In this document: piece by piece, positions 7,565 through 16,130 of the stretch
Position numbering within the stretch: position 1 is the stretch's first letter
How the letters are laid out: the number at the start of each line of letters is the position of its first letter
Origin: Cohnella sp.
Lineage (GTDB): Bacteria; Bacillota; Bacilli; Paenibacillales; Paenibacillaceae
Assembly (NCBI GenBank): GCA_028287445.1
Contig: JAQBPQ010000057.1
Span: forward strand, 1-40,809
Direction of reading: 5' to 3'
DNA: 40,809 nt
Made by a program: the position numbers and the translations under genes
Notes under the pieces: model-generated
The model's database searches: none
Told to the model about the DNA's origin: nothing
What the model saw: only the letters and a program-made list of their open reading frames with translations

Positions 7565-8497
7565 ATGAATCCAGATTCTGTAACTTTCGACTCGTTTTGC
7601 AATCTTTTTCAACGGGAAGAGGACTGCACCAGGGTTTTATTCGCTGCCAAGTGGCCAGATGGTTTTCGTTGCCCGCAGTGCCAGCATCCCCATGCTTACT
7701 GCATAACCACCCGCAGACTGCCTCTCTTTGAATGTCGTGCTTGTCGGGGGCAAACCTCGCTCATCGCCGGCACAATCATGCAAGGCAGCAGAACTCCACT
7801 GAGGTCTTGGTTTCAAGCCATATTTCTTCATGCACGGCCGGAAGGCATCAACGCGCTTCAGCTGTCCCGGATCATTGGCGTCACCTATAAAACGGCGTGG
7901 CTGATTTGTCATAAGATCCGCCATGCGATGCAGCACAAGGATTCCCAGGAACTTTTGACAGACCTCGTCCGCTTAACGGATGCCAAATTATTCACACGGA
8001 CGATGAGTTCCTCCGCCTGGCACAGTCAGGAACAATCCGTGCTCGTCGGCTCTTCGGAGAACGAACAGGGACGTATCTTTCGCATCAAAATCAAAAAACA
8101 AAATAAGCAGCCCCTGAGAAATCGATACGAATCTCCTCCGGTGGAACCGTTTATCCGTAAACACGTGAGCATACAAGCTGCGAAACGAGCGATCGTCTCA
8201 CGTCACTACTTCGGAAATCGAAATCAAGCACTTCTGGCAATCGGAAGAGATGCGCAGTGGGAGTTGGCTCGAAAGTTCCGCGGCATCGGACCTAAGCATT
8301 TGCAGGTGTATCTGGATCAATTTTGTTATGTATGGAACCGGCGAAAACAACTAGTTTTCGGAGAGCTACTATCTCAGTGCGCCAACACGAGAACCATCAC
8401 TTACCCGGTTCTTATAAAACCCGTAGAAGACCTCTCTCGCAGCATTGTTCCACGGCCTGCCGCTCCCGCCAAAACAGTCGCGATCAGGGCATCCTGA
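7565..8497 (+). CDS. IS1595-family transposase relative, probably catalytically inactive
   Basis: 310 residues. The zinc ribbon is intact (C36, C39, C57, C60), followed by the helix-turn-helix region NALQLSRIIGVTYKTAW (about 96-112) and the HKIRHAM motif typical of IS1595 transposases. Downstream, where these enzymes have VEVDE or VEVDD with the first catalytic aspartate, the protein reads LVRLTDA (134-140), so the aspartate is a threonine. The second-aspartate region reads IVSRHYFG. The C-terminal KHLQVYLDQFCYVWNRR matches the family's conserved end but with Q for the usual E. The frame is open throughout. The start ATG 7565 follows GGGGTGGG. It could be a decayed copy, or a protein kept for DNA binding; the promoter and bracketing repeats make the second option worth testing. 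A perfect 7-bp hairpin (8482-8499) spans its stop codon. Confidence 0.8.
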   Translation: MNPDSVTFDSFCNLFQREEDCTRVLFAAKWPDGFRCPQCQHPHAYCITTRRLPLFECRACRGQTSLIAGTIMQGSRTPLRSWFQAIFLHARPEGINALQLSRIIGVTYKTAWLICHKIRHAMQHKDSQELLTDLVRLTDAKLFTRTMSSSAWHSQEQSVLVGSSENEQGRIFRIKIKKQNKQPLRNRYESPPVEPFIRKHVSIQAAKRAIVSRHYFGNRNQALLAIGRDAQWELARKFRGIGPKHLQVYLDQFCYVWNRRKQLVFGELLSQCANTRTITYPVLIKPVEDLSRSIVPRPAAPAKTVAIRAS

Positions 8498-8501
8498 TCC
8501 T

Positions 8502-8540
8502 CCGTTCGTCCTGAGCGAAGGGGATATCGACAAAGGGAAT
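8502..8540. repeat. Inverted single copy of the hairpin repeat
   Basis: On the minus strand this reads TTCCCTTTGTCGATATCCCC, then TTCGCTCAGGACGAACGG. It matches the spacer end and the core of the tandem units at 7225-7438 but in opposite orientation. It starts 5 nt after the stop codon of the transposase-like gene, so that gene is flanked by the repeat family on both sides, five direct copies on the left and one inverted copy on the right. Confidence 0.8.
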
Positions 8541-8617
8541 CTAAAAGTACATAACGCCCCAACCCACCACAGAGGTGAATCATCCTTGCCGCCTGGTTGC
8601 GAATAGTACGGAGTGCA

Positions 8618-8646
8618 GCAAAAAAGCCGGAGGCATTCGCCTCCGG
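8618..8646 (-). terminator. Terminator of the wal-htrA-CxxH operon
   Basis: Minus strand: CCGGAGGC-GAAT-GCCTCCGG, an 8-bp perfect stem with a 4-nt loop, followed by a T-run. It is the first strong intrinsic terminator after the CxxH/CxxC gene. The 14-bp minisatellite lies between that gene's stop codon and this hairpin. Confidence 0.85.
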
Positions 8647-8655
8647 TCCGCTATC

Positions 8656-8767
8656 ACGTATTCAGTCACACTTATTCACTCAGACATATTCAGTCACACA
8701 TATTCACTCAGACGTATTCAGTCACACGTATTCACTCACACATATTGACTCAGACGTATTCAGTCAC
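8656..8767. repeat. Minisatellite of eight 14-bp units
   Basis: Exactly eight consecutive 14-mers of the form AC(G/A/T)TATTCA(G/C)TCA(C/G), with two subtypes (CAGTCAC and CACTCAG) that roughly alternate, giving a 28-bp higher-order period. The last unit covers the stop codon of the CxxH/CxxC gene, and the array continues into its 3' untranslated region, ending 9 nt before the terminator hairpin. On the transcribed strand the units read like GTGACTGAATACGT and supply repeated TGA codons. Confidence 0.92.
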
Positions 8768-8931
8768 ACGACCAGAACTTCAGCAGCTTGACTGCACCAT
8801 TCACATTGCGAAGGAGGAGTCCATTCCGTAAACGTAGTGGTGCTTAAATCGACCAAATCCGGTGCATCTTCGTATTCGTCGACGAATTTGTCGATCGCTA
8901 GCTCAACATGTTCGCGGCACACGCAATACAT
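8764..8931 (-). CDS. CxxH/CxxC protein (small Bacillales family)
   Basis: 55 residues beginning MYCVCREHVELA with a CxxC pair (CEWC) near residue 46. CREH and CEWC form the CxxH/CxxC pattern that names this family, likely a metal-binding site. The start ATG at 8931 follows AAAGGAAGA; a longer frame beginning at 8958 lacks a good binding site. It lies 42 nt after the htrA stop and is the last gene of the wal-htrA transcription unit. Function is unknown in the family. The stop codon is inside the 14-bp minisatellite, so the C-terminus borders an unstable repeat. Confidence 0.85.
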   Translation of the reverse strand: MYCVCREHVELAIDKFVDEYEDAPDLVDLSTTTFTEWTPPSQCEWCSQAAEVLVV

Positions 8932-8973
8932 TTGGGTCTTCCTTTCCTCTTCGCACACCGGGCGAACGATTAC

Positions 8974-10260
8974 CTACTTGTTATTATCCTTTTCCGTCAG
9001 TGTTAGTTTGAGCTCCTCTTTCTTGCCTTCTCGATAATACGTTACCGTAAGAGATTCCCCGATTGATTTCTTGTTATACAAGTATTTGCGCAAATCCAAA
9101 GTACCCTTGATCGGATGGCCGTCCAATTCCGTAATGACGTCGTTGAGCTTCAGGCCGGCATCAAGAGCTGGACCGACGGCTTCCAGTACAAGAGCCCCGT
9201 CTTTTACATTGTCAGGCATTACCATCTTGGGCGTTCCACTTTGTGCGTTCGTTCCATCGCCTACCGGGGGATTGTCGAGAAAGGTGGCTAAATCCATTGT
9301 ATAAACGCCCATATAAGGCCTTACCACTTTGCCCTTCGCCATCAGTTGGTCGATCACCGGCATGACGGTGTCAATCGGAATGGCAAATCCAATTCCTTCG
9401 ACACCCGTGTCCGCAACCTTCATGCTGTTGATACCGACTACCCGACCGTTCAGATCGGCAAGTACGCCACCGCTGTTGCCTTGGTTGATGGCCGCTGTGG
9501 TTTGGACAACTTCTTGCTCCCAATCATAAACCCCGTCTTGGTTAAGAGAAACCGGTACAATGCGGTGGAGGAACGATACGATGCCTTGCGACACCGAATC
9601 GCCGAAGCCCAGCGGATTGCCTACGGCGATGACCATTTCGCCTACCCGCAGCTTCTCGGAATCGCCGATCTCCGCCACAGCCTCAACTCCGTGACTATCA
9701 ACGGAAAGTACCGCAAGATCGCTTATCGTATCCTGACCGACGATTTTGGCATCCTTTTTATCCCCGTTCATCAGAACCGCCTGAACTTTGGCAGCATCCG
9801 CGATGACATGGGCATTCGTGATAATATAGGCTTTACCGTCTTTGTTCTCATAAATTACGCCCGATCCGAGGCTGGCATTTTGAGGTACATTACCGTTGTC
9901 CCCATTATTACTGTTGTTACCATCCTTGGCTTTCGGATCTTGCGCCTGTTTAGTGTAATTGATGATGCTCACGACCGCCGGGCGAACCTTCTCCGATGCC
10001 GAGATGATCTGTTCCGAGGTTTCCACAAACGGTTGCCCGCCCGCCAAAGCAGGTTTGGCTTCGTGCCCCGGTTTGTGACCGGCGGAGATCAGCATATAAA
10101 CCAATACGACCGCTAACATACTCACGAGTGAGGAGACGATCGCCACCCGGAATGCCGAAAAGGTTCGGAAACCGGTCGTTGTGCGTTGGCCGGGACGAAT
10201 GTCCTGGCGGGTGCGCCGCGTTACCCGGGTAGAATAGAAGTCATCGTCGAACAGGCTCAT
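8974..10260 (-). CDS. htrA: HtrA/DegP-like serine protease (S1C family, YycK/HtrC position)
   Basis: 428 residues: a cytoplasmic basic N-terminus, one membrane helix (about 38-60), a low-complexity N/G/D linker (about 105-128), a trypsin-like protease domain and a C-terminal PDZ domain (about 330-425). The catalytic triad is visible: H151 in ITNAHVI, D181 in SDLAVL and S263 in NQGNSGG. It acts as a membrane-anchored protease/chaperone for misfolded exported proteins outside the membrane. The start is ATG at 10260 (MSLFDDDF) after AGAAGGATGG; an upstream ATG-initiated frame from 10314 lacks SD support. It follows walJ as in other Bacillales, but here a small plus-strand ORF is interposed, so it probably has its own promoter. 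Confidence 0.95.
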   Translation of the reverse strand: MSLFDDDFYSTRVTRRTRQDIRPGQRTTTGFRTFSAFRVAIVSSLVSMLAVVLVYMLISAGHKPGHEAKPALAGGQPFVETSEQIISASEKVRPAVVSIINYTKQAQDPKAKDGNNSNNGDNGNVPQNASLGSGVIYENKDGKAYIITNAHVIADAAKVQAVLMNGDKKDAKIVGQDTISDLAVLSVDSHGVEAVAEIGDSEKLRVGEMVIAVGNPLGFGDSVSQGIVSFLHRIVPVSLNQDGVYDWEQEVVQTTAAINQGNSGGVLADLNGRVVGINSMKVADTGVEGIGFAIPIDTVMPVIDQLMAKGKVVRPYMGVYTMDLATFLDNPPVGDGTNAQSGTPKMVMPDNVKDGALVLEAVGPALDAGLKLNDVITELDGHPIKGTLDLRKYLYNKKSIGESLTVTYYREGKKEELKLTLTEKDNNK

Positions 10261-10404
10261 CTTCAGGCACCATCCTTCTACTGGGCAAAATTGCGGTAAC
10301 AGGAATGTTTTCAAAGGTTGTGACTAAAATAGTAATAGAATCACTAGGGGGAAGCAAGCCAACAAGCTAGGAATTACCCTATGAAAAGAAAGGAAGGTCA
10401 AAAC

Positions 10405-10605
10405 ATGAAAACAAACGCATATGACTGGCAGTACTTGGACCTCGCATCCCGTCTAGGAGACATGAAAGACGATCAGTATCGGCAGCTTTTGGCGCTAAGC
10501 ACACTGATTGAGCTGCTTGTAGAGAAAGGCGTGCTCTCACCGGAGGATATCCGTACCAAAGCGTCCCATATGGAAGCCGAGCTGAACCGCCAATTGTTAT
10601 TGTAA
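10405..10605 (+). CDS. Small hypothetical protein
   Basis: 66 residues (MKTNAYDWQYLDLASRLG...), predicted helical and amphipathic, with no membrane segment or recognised motif. The start ATG 10405 is chosen because AAGGAAGG lies 7 nt upstream; an in-frame ATG at 10381 is also possible. It points against the surrounding minus-strand operon, sits between divergent htrA and convergent walJ, and stops only 11 nt before the walJ stop codon. The strong SD and coding-like composition support a real gene. Its function is not recognised. Confidence 0.6.
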   Translation: MKTNAYDWQYLDLASRLGDMKDDQYRQLLALSTLIELLVEKGVLSPEDIRTKASHMEAELNRQLLL

Positions 10606-10616
10606 GCCCCCTATGT

Positions 10617-11420
10617 TCAGGCCTTCACGAGGTCCCATTCCGTAGGCCGATCATGATAGGTGTCGCAGAGCGCAAACTCATGTTTTTGATAGAAGAAACC
10701 GTTGCCTTCTAATATTGTATTCACCGTCAGTTTGGCTAAATCCATCTGGTTATGCTGTTGGCTCAGATGGGCCAAATATACCCTCCGGGTAATGCCTGAC
10801 AGGAGCCGGCATAACGCGTCACCAGCGGCTTCGTTGGATAGATGGCCCGTGTCTCCCAGAATGCGGCGTTTAATGTTCCAGGGGTATCGGCCCATTCTCA
10901 ACATTTCTATGTCATGGTTGGACTCTAGGATAAGTACATCCGAGCGCAGCAGCTTATCCATCACTTTTTCGCTCATATACCCCATGTCGGTCGCCAGACT
11001 CAGCTTGACTCCGTCAGCCTGGAAGCAGTAACCTACGGGCTCCGCCGCATCATGCGATATGGCGTAGGACTCTACCCGCAAATCCGCAATTTCCATCACG
11101 CTGTCGGTCGCAATGATTTTGCGCTGTTGGTCCGGAAGCTCTCCGACAGCCTTATTCATGGCCGCCCACGTTTTCTCATTGGCGTACACGGGCAAATCAT
11201 GTTTGCGCGCAAACGCACCGAGTCCTTTAATGTGGTCGGAATGCTCGTGTGTGATGAACACGGCATCCAAATCACTGCCGGTTATGTCGCGGTGCTGCAT
11301 CAATTCTTCTATTTTTTTGCCGCTCAGTCCCACATCGACAAGCACAGTCGCCGAATCCGTTGATACGACGGTCGCGTTACCTGTCGAGCCGCTGGCCAGC
11401 ACCGTAAAACGAAGGCCCAT
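10617..11420 (-). CDS. walJ: Metallo-beta-lactamase-fold hydrolase WalJ (YycJ)
   Basis: 267 residues. The metal-binding motif THEHSDH near residue 58-64 and later conserved His/Asp residues define a metallo-beta-lactamase-fold nuclease-like enzyme. WalJ is encoded with WalRK across Bacillales and has been linked to coordinating cell division and DNA replication. The start ATG 11420 (MGLRFTVLASGSTGN) follows AAAGGAAACGCC; the open frame extends upstream but without an SD. It follows yycI by 25 nt. Confidence 0.93.
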   Translation of the reverse strand: MGLRFTVLASGSTGNATVVSTDSATVLVDVGLSGKKIEELMQHRDITGSDLDAVFITHEHSDHIKGLGAFARKHDLPVYANEKTWAAMNKAVGELPDQQRKIIATDSVMEIADLRVESYAISHDAAEPVGYCFQADGVKLSLATDMGYMSEKVMDKLLRSDVLILESNHDIEMLRMGRYPWNIKRRILGDTGHLSNEAAGDALCRLLSGITRRVYLAHLSQQHNQMDLAKLTVNTILEGNGFFYQKHEFALCDTYHDRPTEWDLVKA

Positions 11421-11445
11421 GGCGTTTCCTTTCTTTCTCCCATTG

Positions 11446-12210
11446 TTACTTGCTCTCTGCAGGGTGAACGGTCGAAGGACCTTTACCCGTATCGACCTCA
11501 CCGCTGATGGCGTGTACATAGTACACTTCGCCGCTCTCAAGCAAAACCCTCCAAGAAGGTGCCGAAAGTTGTTCATCCGTGTCGAAAAATTGCCCGTGAT
11601 AACCGAGGCGGATATCTTTGATGGCTGATCCGGCAGGTAATTGATTTTTATCAATCAGCGTGGCCACCGCTTTGGATGCCGGCAGCACTTGCTGGGCTGT
11701 CGAACCTTCGGATGTCAATATTTGAATCACATCCTGCCGGTAAGCCCTTATTTTCTGATCGCTGTTATACAACTCCAGATGGATGTCGAACATCGGATAT
11801 CCGTCGTTCATCCGGTTGAGCACGAACACGCCTTCCCGGCTCCCCGCGTTATCGTAGGCGTATTTACCGATCTCTGGAATGACGCCGCTGAGCGCGTCTG
11901 CCAGCTCCTTCGGGTTAAACACCACCCGTGTTTCCGGTGGGGAAGCGATCGGCGTTCGCCCGTTTTTACCAGATGAGGGCTGCTTCAACAGAAAGGACAA
12001 ATCACGCATCGACGGGGTTCCCGCAGGAATGGTCGAATCGATACGAATTTTCTTTTCCTGCATGATTTGCCGAGTGACAGCGGGAAGGGAAGTCCGATCG
12101 ACCGAGGAATTCAGTTGAGCCCGCCATTCCGTCCACAATTGATAACCAAGCAGCGCATTCAACAAAAGAAAGGCAATAATCAATACGCTTTTGGCCCGTC
12201 TCCAGTCCAT
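11446..12210 (-). CDS. yycI: WalI/YycI regulatory protein of WalK
   Basis: 254 residues with an N-terminal membrane anchor (about 8-26, SVLIIAFLLLNALLGYQLW) and an extracytoplasmic domain. The C-terminal stretch WRVLLESGEVYYVHAISGEVD is typical of YycI. It pairs with YycH at the membrane and modulates the WalK sensor kinase, negatively in B. subtilis. The start ATG 12210 follows GAAGGAGGGGAAGAG. It is the fourth gene of the walRK operon. Confidence 0.92.
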   Translation of the reverse strand: MDWRRAKSVLIIAFLLLNALLGYQLWTEWRAQLNSSVDRTSLPAVTRQIMQEKKIRIDSTIPAGTPSMRDLSFLLKQPSSGKNGRTPIASPPETRVVFNPKELADALSGVIPEIGKYAYDNAGSREGVFVLNRMNDGYPMFDIHLELYNSDQKIRAYRQDVIQILTSEGSTAQQVLPASKAVATLIDKNQLPAGSAIKDIRLGYHGQFFDTDEQLSAPSWRVLLESGEVYYVHAISGEVDTGKGPSTVHPAESK

Positions 12211-12247
12211 CTCTTCCCCTCCTTCGCTAAAACGGATTGTCGCTGCC

Positions 12248-13558
12248 TTAGGACCCCGGAGCAGGCCGCGATTCCGCCACGATCTTGATCAAACCATTGG
12301 CCAGCCGCACCACCCAAACGGGATTAAGCGTAATACTTTCCTTGCCTAGTGAAGGCCGGTATGCCGGATACAGCGATTCGACCTGGGAACCTAGCGCTGC
12401 TTGGTAGACCAGTCCACGAAGTTCGTCTCCACCCGGCAATATCCGGCTTTTTTTGTTGTTGGCCTTGTCTCCAAGCAGCATCAGAGATCTCTCGTAGGAA
12501 GTCACAGTACCCTGCTGCAGTTTTAGCTGCATGTATCCGAATGTCATCTTGTCGCCTGACAGGATTGGCACGTGATTGTAATATTGCTGAAAACGGATGA
12601 CGCTGTTATTCGCCTCCGGTTCGGATGACAATGCGAACCGGTATAAACCGTTCCACCCCCCGTGCTGATTGACGAATTGGACCGCAGCGACGACATTTTC
12701 GACCAGATCATTCTGGCTGCCGGTCGGCGCCGCAGGGTCGGTGTAGGACATCCAACCGCCGGCCTGTTCGACCTTGAGCCCTGTTTTGCCGTCGGTATAA
12801 ATCTGGTTGCCGTCCTTACGCTCTTGAATGGACCTCGTGATACCCGGATCAAAGAACAGGCTTCCCTGCATCTGATCGGCCGTGTACCGGGTAATCGGCA
12901 CCTGCATCTGGGTCACCCAAGCGTACGGCTTCTCCGGCAAATAAAGCTGTCCGTCCGTCGTTTGATAAGGCGTCCAATATTGCCCGAAGCCAACGTTTGT
13001 GGCCACGTCTCCCGCTGTGAGATCGGCACGCTGTGATTCATATACGTTCCGCCCGTCCGAGCTGAAAAAAAACGTCCTTACTTCACCGCTGTCGTGACGG
13101 GCAAATATCCAGATCCGATCGATCGAATCCCTTGAAAAAAGGACGTCAGCATCGACCTTGAATACCTGCTGCAACAGTTGAAACGGAATGGGCCGTCCGA
13201 ACCGCAGCTCCACGCCCTGGTCTTGACGACGAACCTGATCCCAATCGACCAATTGGACGGTATCGCGCTGGAATCCTTTGAATTCGCGGCCTTGCAACTT
13301 CTTCAAAATCAGATTGTAATACGTGTTATCCGGATAAAACACCGTATGTTTGTCTCCACCCATGTGAAGTACTATCTGTTCAGGGAACAGCAGGTTTTTG
13401 ACCTGCTCCTCCGGACCCAGCGGTTCCGTTTGCACGTAATCCTGCTGCGTCTTTACCTTGGCTTCCATACTCGGCATACTGTAGACCAAAAAATAACTTT
13501 GCACCAAACTTACCAAGACCAGTAGTCCCAGCAGCACGGATTTGCCTTTATCCATCAT
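12248..13558 (-). CDS. yycH: WalH/YycH regulatory protein of WalK
   Basis: 436 residues with a single N-terminal membrane helix (about 8-28) and a large extracytoplasmic part, the architecture of YycH, which interacts with WalK and YycI. The start codon overlaps the walK stop (ATGA at 13555-13558), indicating translational coupling. The second codon is also ATG, so initiation may be at 13555. The SD is GAAGGAAG at the end of walK. Confidence 0.92.
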   Translation of the reverse strand: MMDKGKSVLLGLLVLVSLVQSYFLVYSMPSMEAKVKTQQDYVQTEPLGPEEQVKNLLFPEQIVLHMGGDKHTVFYPDNTYYNLILKKLQGREFKGFQRDTVQLVDWDQVRRQDQGVELRFGRPIPFQLLQQVFKVDADVLFSRDSIDRIWIFARHDSGEVRTFFFSSDGRNVYESQRADLTAGDVATNVGFGQYWTPYQTTDGQLYLPEKPYAWVTQMQVPITRYTADQMQGSLFFDPGITRSIQERKDGNQIYTDGKTGLKVEQAGGWMSYTDPAAPTGSQNDLVENVVAAVQFVNQHGGWNGLYRFALSSEPEANNSVIRFQQYYNHVPILSGDKMTFGYMQLKLQQGTVTSYERSLMLLGDKANNKKSRILPGGDELRGLVYQAALGSQVESLYPAYRPSLGKESITLNPVWVVRLANGLIKIVAESRPAPGS

Positions 13559-15390
13559 GCCGGTTCACTTCCTTCCTGCACGATCGGAAGCATGACGGTC
13601 ACGGAGGTGCCGACCCCCACCTCGGAGTCCAAAGAGATGGTTCCGCCATGAGCCCTCACAATTTCCCGGGCAATAGAAAGCCCGAGGCCTGTCCCCCCCA
13701 TATTGCGCGATCGGGCTTTGTCCACCCGGTAAAACCGGTCGAATATTCGCTCCAAGTCTTTCTTCGGAATTCCGATGCCGGTGTCCTTGACCGTGACAGC
13801 CAATTGTCCATTTGCGTGAAGCGCCGCGGAAAGGTTGATCTTCCCGCCATCCAACGAATATTTGATCGCATTGGATACGAGGTTGTCCAACACCTGATCA
13901 ATCCCATCCCTGTCCAGCCAAGCCGTCTTCATCCTCGCCTCAACCCGGACAGTAGCGGTAATCTCCTTCCGCTGCAGTTGGAAAGAGAAACGGTCGACGA
14001 CTTCCTCCAGCATTTCGGACAAATTCGTTTGCTCCCGGTGAAGCTGCTCGCGGCGGGAGTCGAACCGCGACAGATGCAATAGGTCGCTCACCAGCCGGAT
14101 CATACGCTCCGTCTCGCTGCGAATAACGCCCACGAAACGCTCCGCAAGCGCCTGTTCTTCCATGGCCCCGTCATCCAAAGCTTCGGCATAGCTCTTGATC
14201 GTGGTGAGCGGAGTACGAAGCTCATGCGACACATTGGCTACGAACTCGCGACGCGACTGCTCCAGCTTCTCTGCATCGGTCACGTCATGCAGCACCGCAA
14301 TGGCACCGGCCACGCCTCTGTCCCTTCTCCGGATCGGCGTAAGGGTGACGCGGATGAGCAGTTCCTCCTCGTCCTCTTCCGTTTCCCGCCGCAGCATATG
14401 CCATGACTCTTTCCCTTCCAACGTTTCGGCAATCGGCGTCTTCTCGATATTCAAAGCTTCCGACAGCGTCTGGCCGTCCCACTTATCCGTACCTAGCATC
14501 TCCTGCGCCCGCCGGTTGGAAATGATAATCCGACCCAGCTCGTCCGTCGCGAGCACCCCGTCGCTCATGTTGGTAAGGATCGAGGAAAGCTTCTCCTTCT
14601 CCTCTTCATTCAGTGCCAACGCTTCGCTAAGCCGATCGGTCATGTCGTTAAATGCCGCACTCAACTGGCCAATTTCGTCGGTTCCGAGTACGGGGACTCG
14701 CTGATCGAAACGACCTTCCGCCACGGCGGTCGCTTGCCGGGTCAACGCCTTGATCGGCGCTGTAATCGTGCCGGCCAGCAATACGCCAAGCAAGGCCGTC
14801 AAGCCGAGGGCAATCAGGATGGCCGACATGAATATTCTGTTGATCCGTTCTACCGTCTGATACAGGTCCTTCATCGAAGCCGTGATGTAGACAGCACCAA
14901 CGGTTTTACCGTTTTCGGTGCTCAAAACCGGCTTAACGATCACTTTTTTGCGTATATTGTCATAATCTATGATTTCTTCTTCGTTTTCCCGAATTCCCTG
15001 AAGAGCGCGGCTGACGAGAAGTGAGGTATTTTTGCGCCCGACGATGGACTGTTGGGACGGTTTCGATGTCGTCAACACCTTGCCGCCGGCGTCCAACAGT
15101 TGAATCTCCGCGCCGCTGATGCTGGACAAACTTCCCGCTAGTGCGTTGAGCTCCTCACTGACGTTCTGCTTAGCGTTTTCGATCTTGCCCTGCTGGGTTA
15201 AGGCGGGCGCGGACAGGTTCGTCAGCAGATTCGCCTGGTTATCCAGGTTGAGGGTGAACGAATCGATCAACGAGCTTTTCATCGTACTGATGAAATAAAC
15301 CCCGATCAGTTGGACCGCAATCAGGATCAGCATCAGCACCATGAGGATGAGCTTGGCCTGAATACTCCGGAATACACTGAGCAGCTTCAT
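13555..15390 (-). CDS. walK: Sensor histidine kinase WalK (YycG)
   Basis: 611 residues. Domains in order: TM1 (12-35), extracytoplasmic sensor domain (36-185), TM2 (186-208), HAMP (about 209-262), PAS (about 265-375), HisKA with the phosphorylated H389 in VSHELRTPL, and an HATPase domain with the N box ([11 protein letters not shown]) and G boxes ([16 protein letters not shown]). WalK is the essential cell-wall homeostasis kinase; it phosphorylates WalR. The start ATG 15390 overlaps the walR stop as ATGA, so the longer frame to 15552 is rejected. Confidence 0.97.
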   Translation of the reverse strand: MKLLSVFRSIQAKLILMVLMLILIAVQLIGVYFISTMKSSLIDSFTLNLDNQANLLTNLSAPALTQQGKIENAKQNVSEELNALAGSLSSISGAEIQLLDAGGKVLTTSKPSQQSIVGRKNTSLLVSRALQGIRENEEEIIDYDNIRKKVIVKPVLSTENGKTVGAVYITASMKDLYQTVERINRIFMSAILIALGLTALLGVLLAGTITAPIKALTRQATAVAEGRFDQRVPVLGTDEIGQLSAAFNDMTDRLSEALALNEEEKEKLSSILTNMSDGVLATDELGRIIISNRRAQEMLGTDKWDGQTLSEALNIEKTPIAETLEGKESWHMLRRETEEDEEELLIRVTLTPIRRRDRGVAGAIAVLHDVTDAEKLEQSRREFVANVSHELRTPLTTIKSYAEALDDGAMEEQALAERFVGVIRSETERMIRLVSDLLHLSRFDSRREQLHREQTNLSEMLEEVVDRFSFQLQRKEITATVRVEARMKTAWLDRDGIDQVLDNLVSNAIKYSLDGGKINLSAALHANGQLAVTVKDTGIGIPKKDLERIFDRFYRVDKARSRNMGGTGLGLSIAREIVRAHGGTISLDSEVGVGTSVTVMLPIVQEGSEPA

Positions 15391-16130
15391 CCAGAGAGAC
15401 CGCCGGTTATTTTCGGATTGCGAATCAGGTAACCTAATCCTCGGCGGGTCATGATGATCTCCGGGCGGCTTGGATCGTCTTCGATTTTCTCGCGAAGCCG
15501 TCTGATCGTCACATCGACCGTCCGGACGTCGCCAAAATATTCGAACCCCCATACTGCCTGCAGTAAATGTTCGCGTGTCATCACTTTGCCGCTGTTGCGG
15601 GCCAGGTAATGGACAAGCTCAAATTCCCGGTGGGTCAAATCCAGCGGCTGACCGTTCTTGTACACGACATACATGTCGGTGTCGATGAACAGGTTAAACA
15701 ACTTCAGCCCTTGCCGCTCTGCGTCCTGGGTTGCAGCATCTTCGCTGCCGCGTGATGTCTCCAGCTTCCGCTGGCGGCGCAGGTGAGCCTTCACCCGTGC
15801 GAGCAGCTCGCGTGTCCCGAACGGCTTCGTGACATAATCGTCGGCGCCGAGCTCCAGACCCAATACCTTGTCGATCTCGGTATCCTTCGCGGTCAGCATG
15901 ATGATCGGCGTCGACAAACGCGACCGCACTTCGCGGCACACGTCCATTCCGTCCTTGATCGGCAGCATCAAATCGAGCAGGATCAGATCCGGATCCTCGG
16001 CGAAAGCAAGCTGAACTGCGGCTTCCCCGTCAAAGGCGCACACCACTTCGTAGCCTTCTTTTTCTAAATTGAATTTCAAAATATCGGCAATCGGCCGCTC
16101 GTCGTCAACGACCAAAATTTTTCCTGGCAT
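15387..16130 (-). CDS. walR: Response regulator WalR (YycF)
   Basis: 247 residues: receiver domain with acidic pocket DDE (9-11) and phosphoacceptor D53 (LLDLMLP), then an OmpR-type winged-helix DNA-binding domain (about 135-235, ending YLIRNPK). WalR controls autolysin and cell-wall genes and is usually essential. Two adjacent ATG codons exist; 16130 is preferred because AGGAGG lies 7 nt upstream, against 4 nt for 16133. It is the first gene of the operon walR-walK-yycH-yycI-walJ. Confidence 0.97.
   Translation of the reverse strand: MPGKILVVDDERPIADILKFNLEKEGYEVVCAFDGEAAVQLAFAEDPDLILLDLMLPIKDGMDVCREVRSRLSTPIIMLTAKDTEIDKVLGLELGADDYVTKPFGTRELLARVKAHLRRQRKLETSRGSEDAATQDAERQGLKLFNLFIDTDMYVVYKNGQPLDLTHREFELVHYLARNSGKVMTREHLLQAVWGFEYFGDVRTVDVTIRRLREKIEDDPSRPEIIMTRRGLGYLIRNPKITGGLSG

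Noticed and set aside
8597-8831. Plus-strand repetitive ORFs over the 14-bp array
   Set aside because: 14 is not a multiple of three; the translated repeats (HTYSVTHIHS-like) arise from the minisatellite, and no SD or conserved neighbours support them.
12544-12852. Minus-strand ORF in another frame within yycH
   Set aside because: It lies entirely inside the well-supported yycH reading frame.
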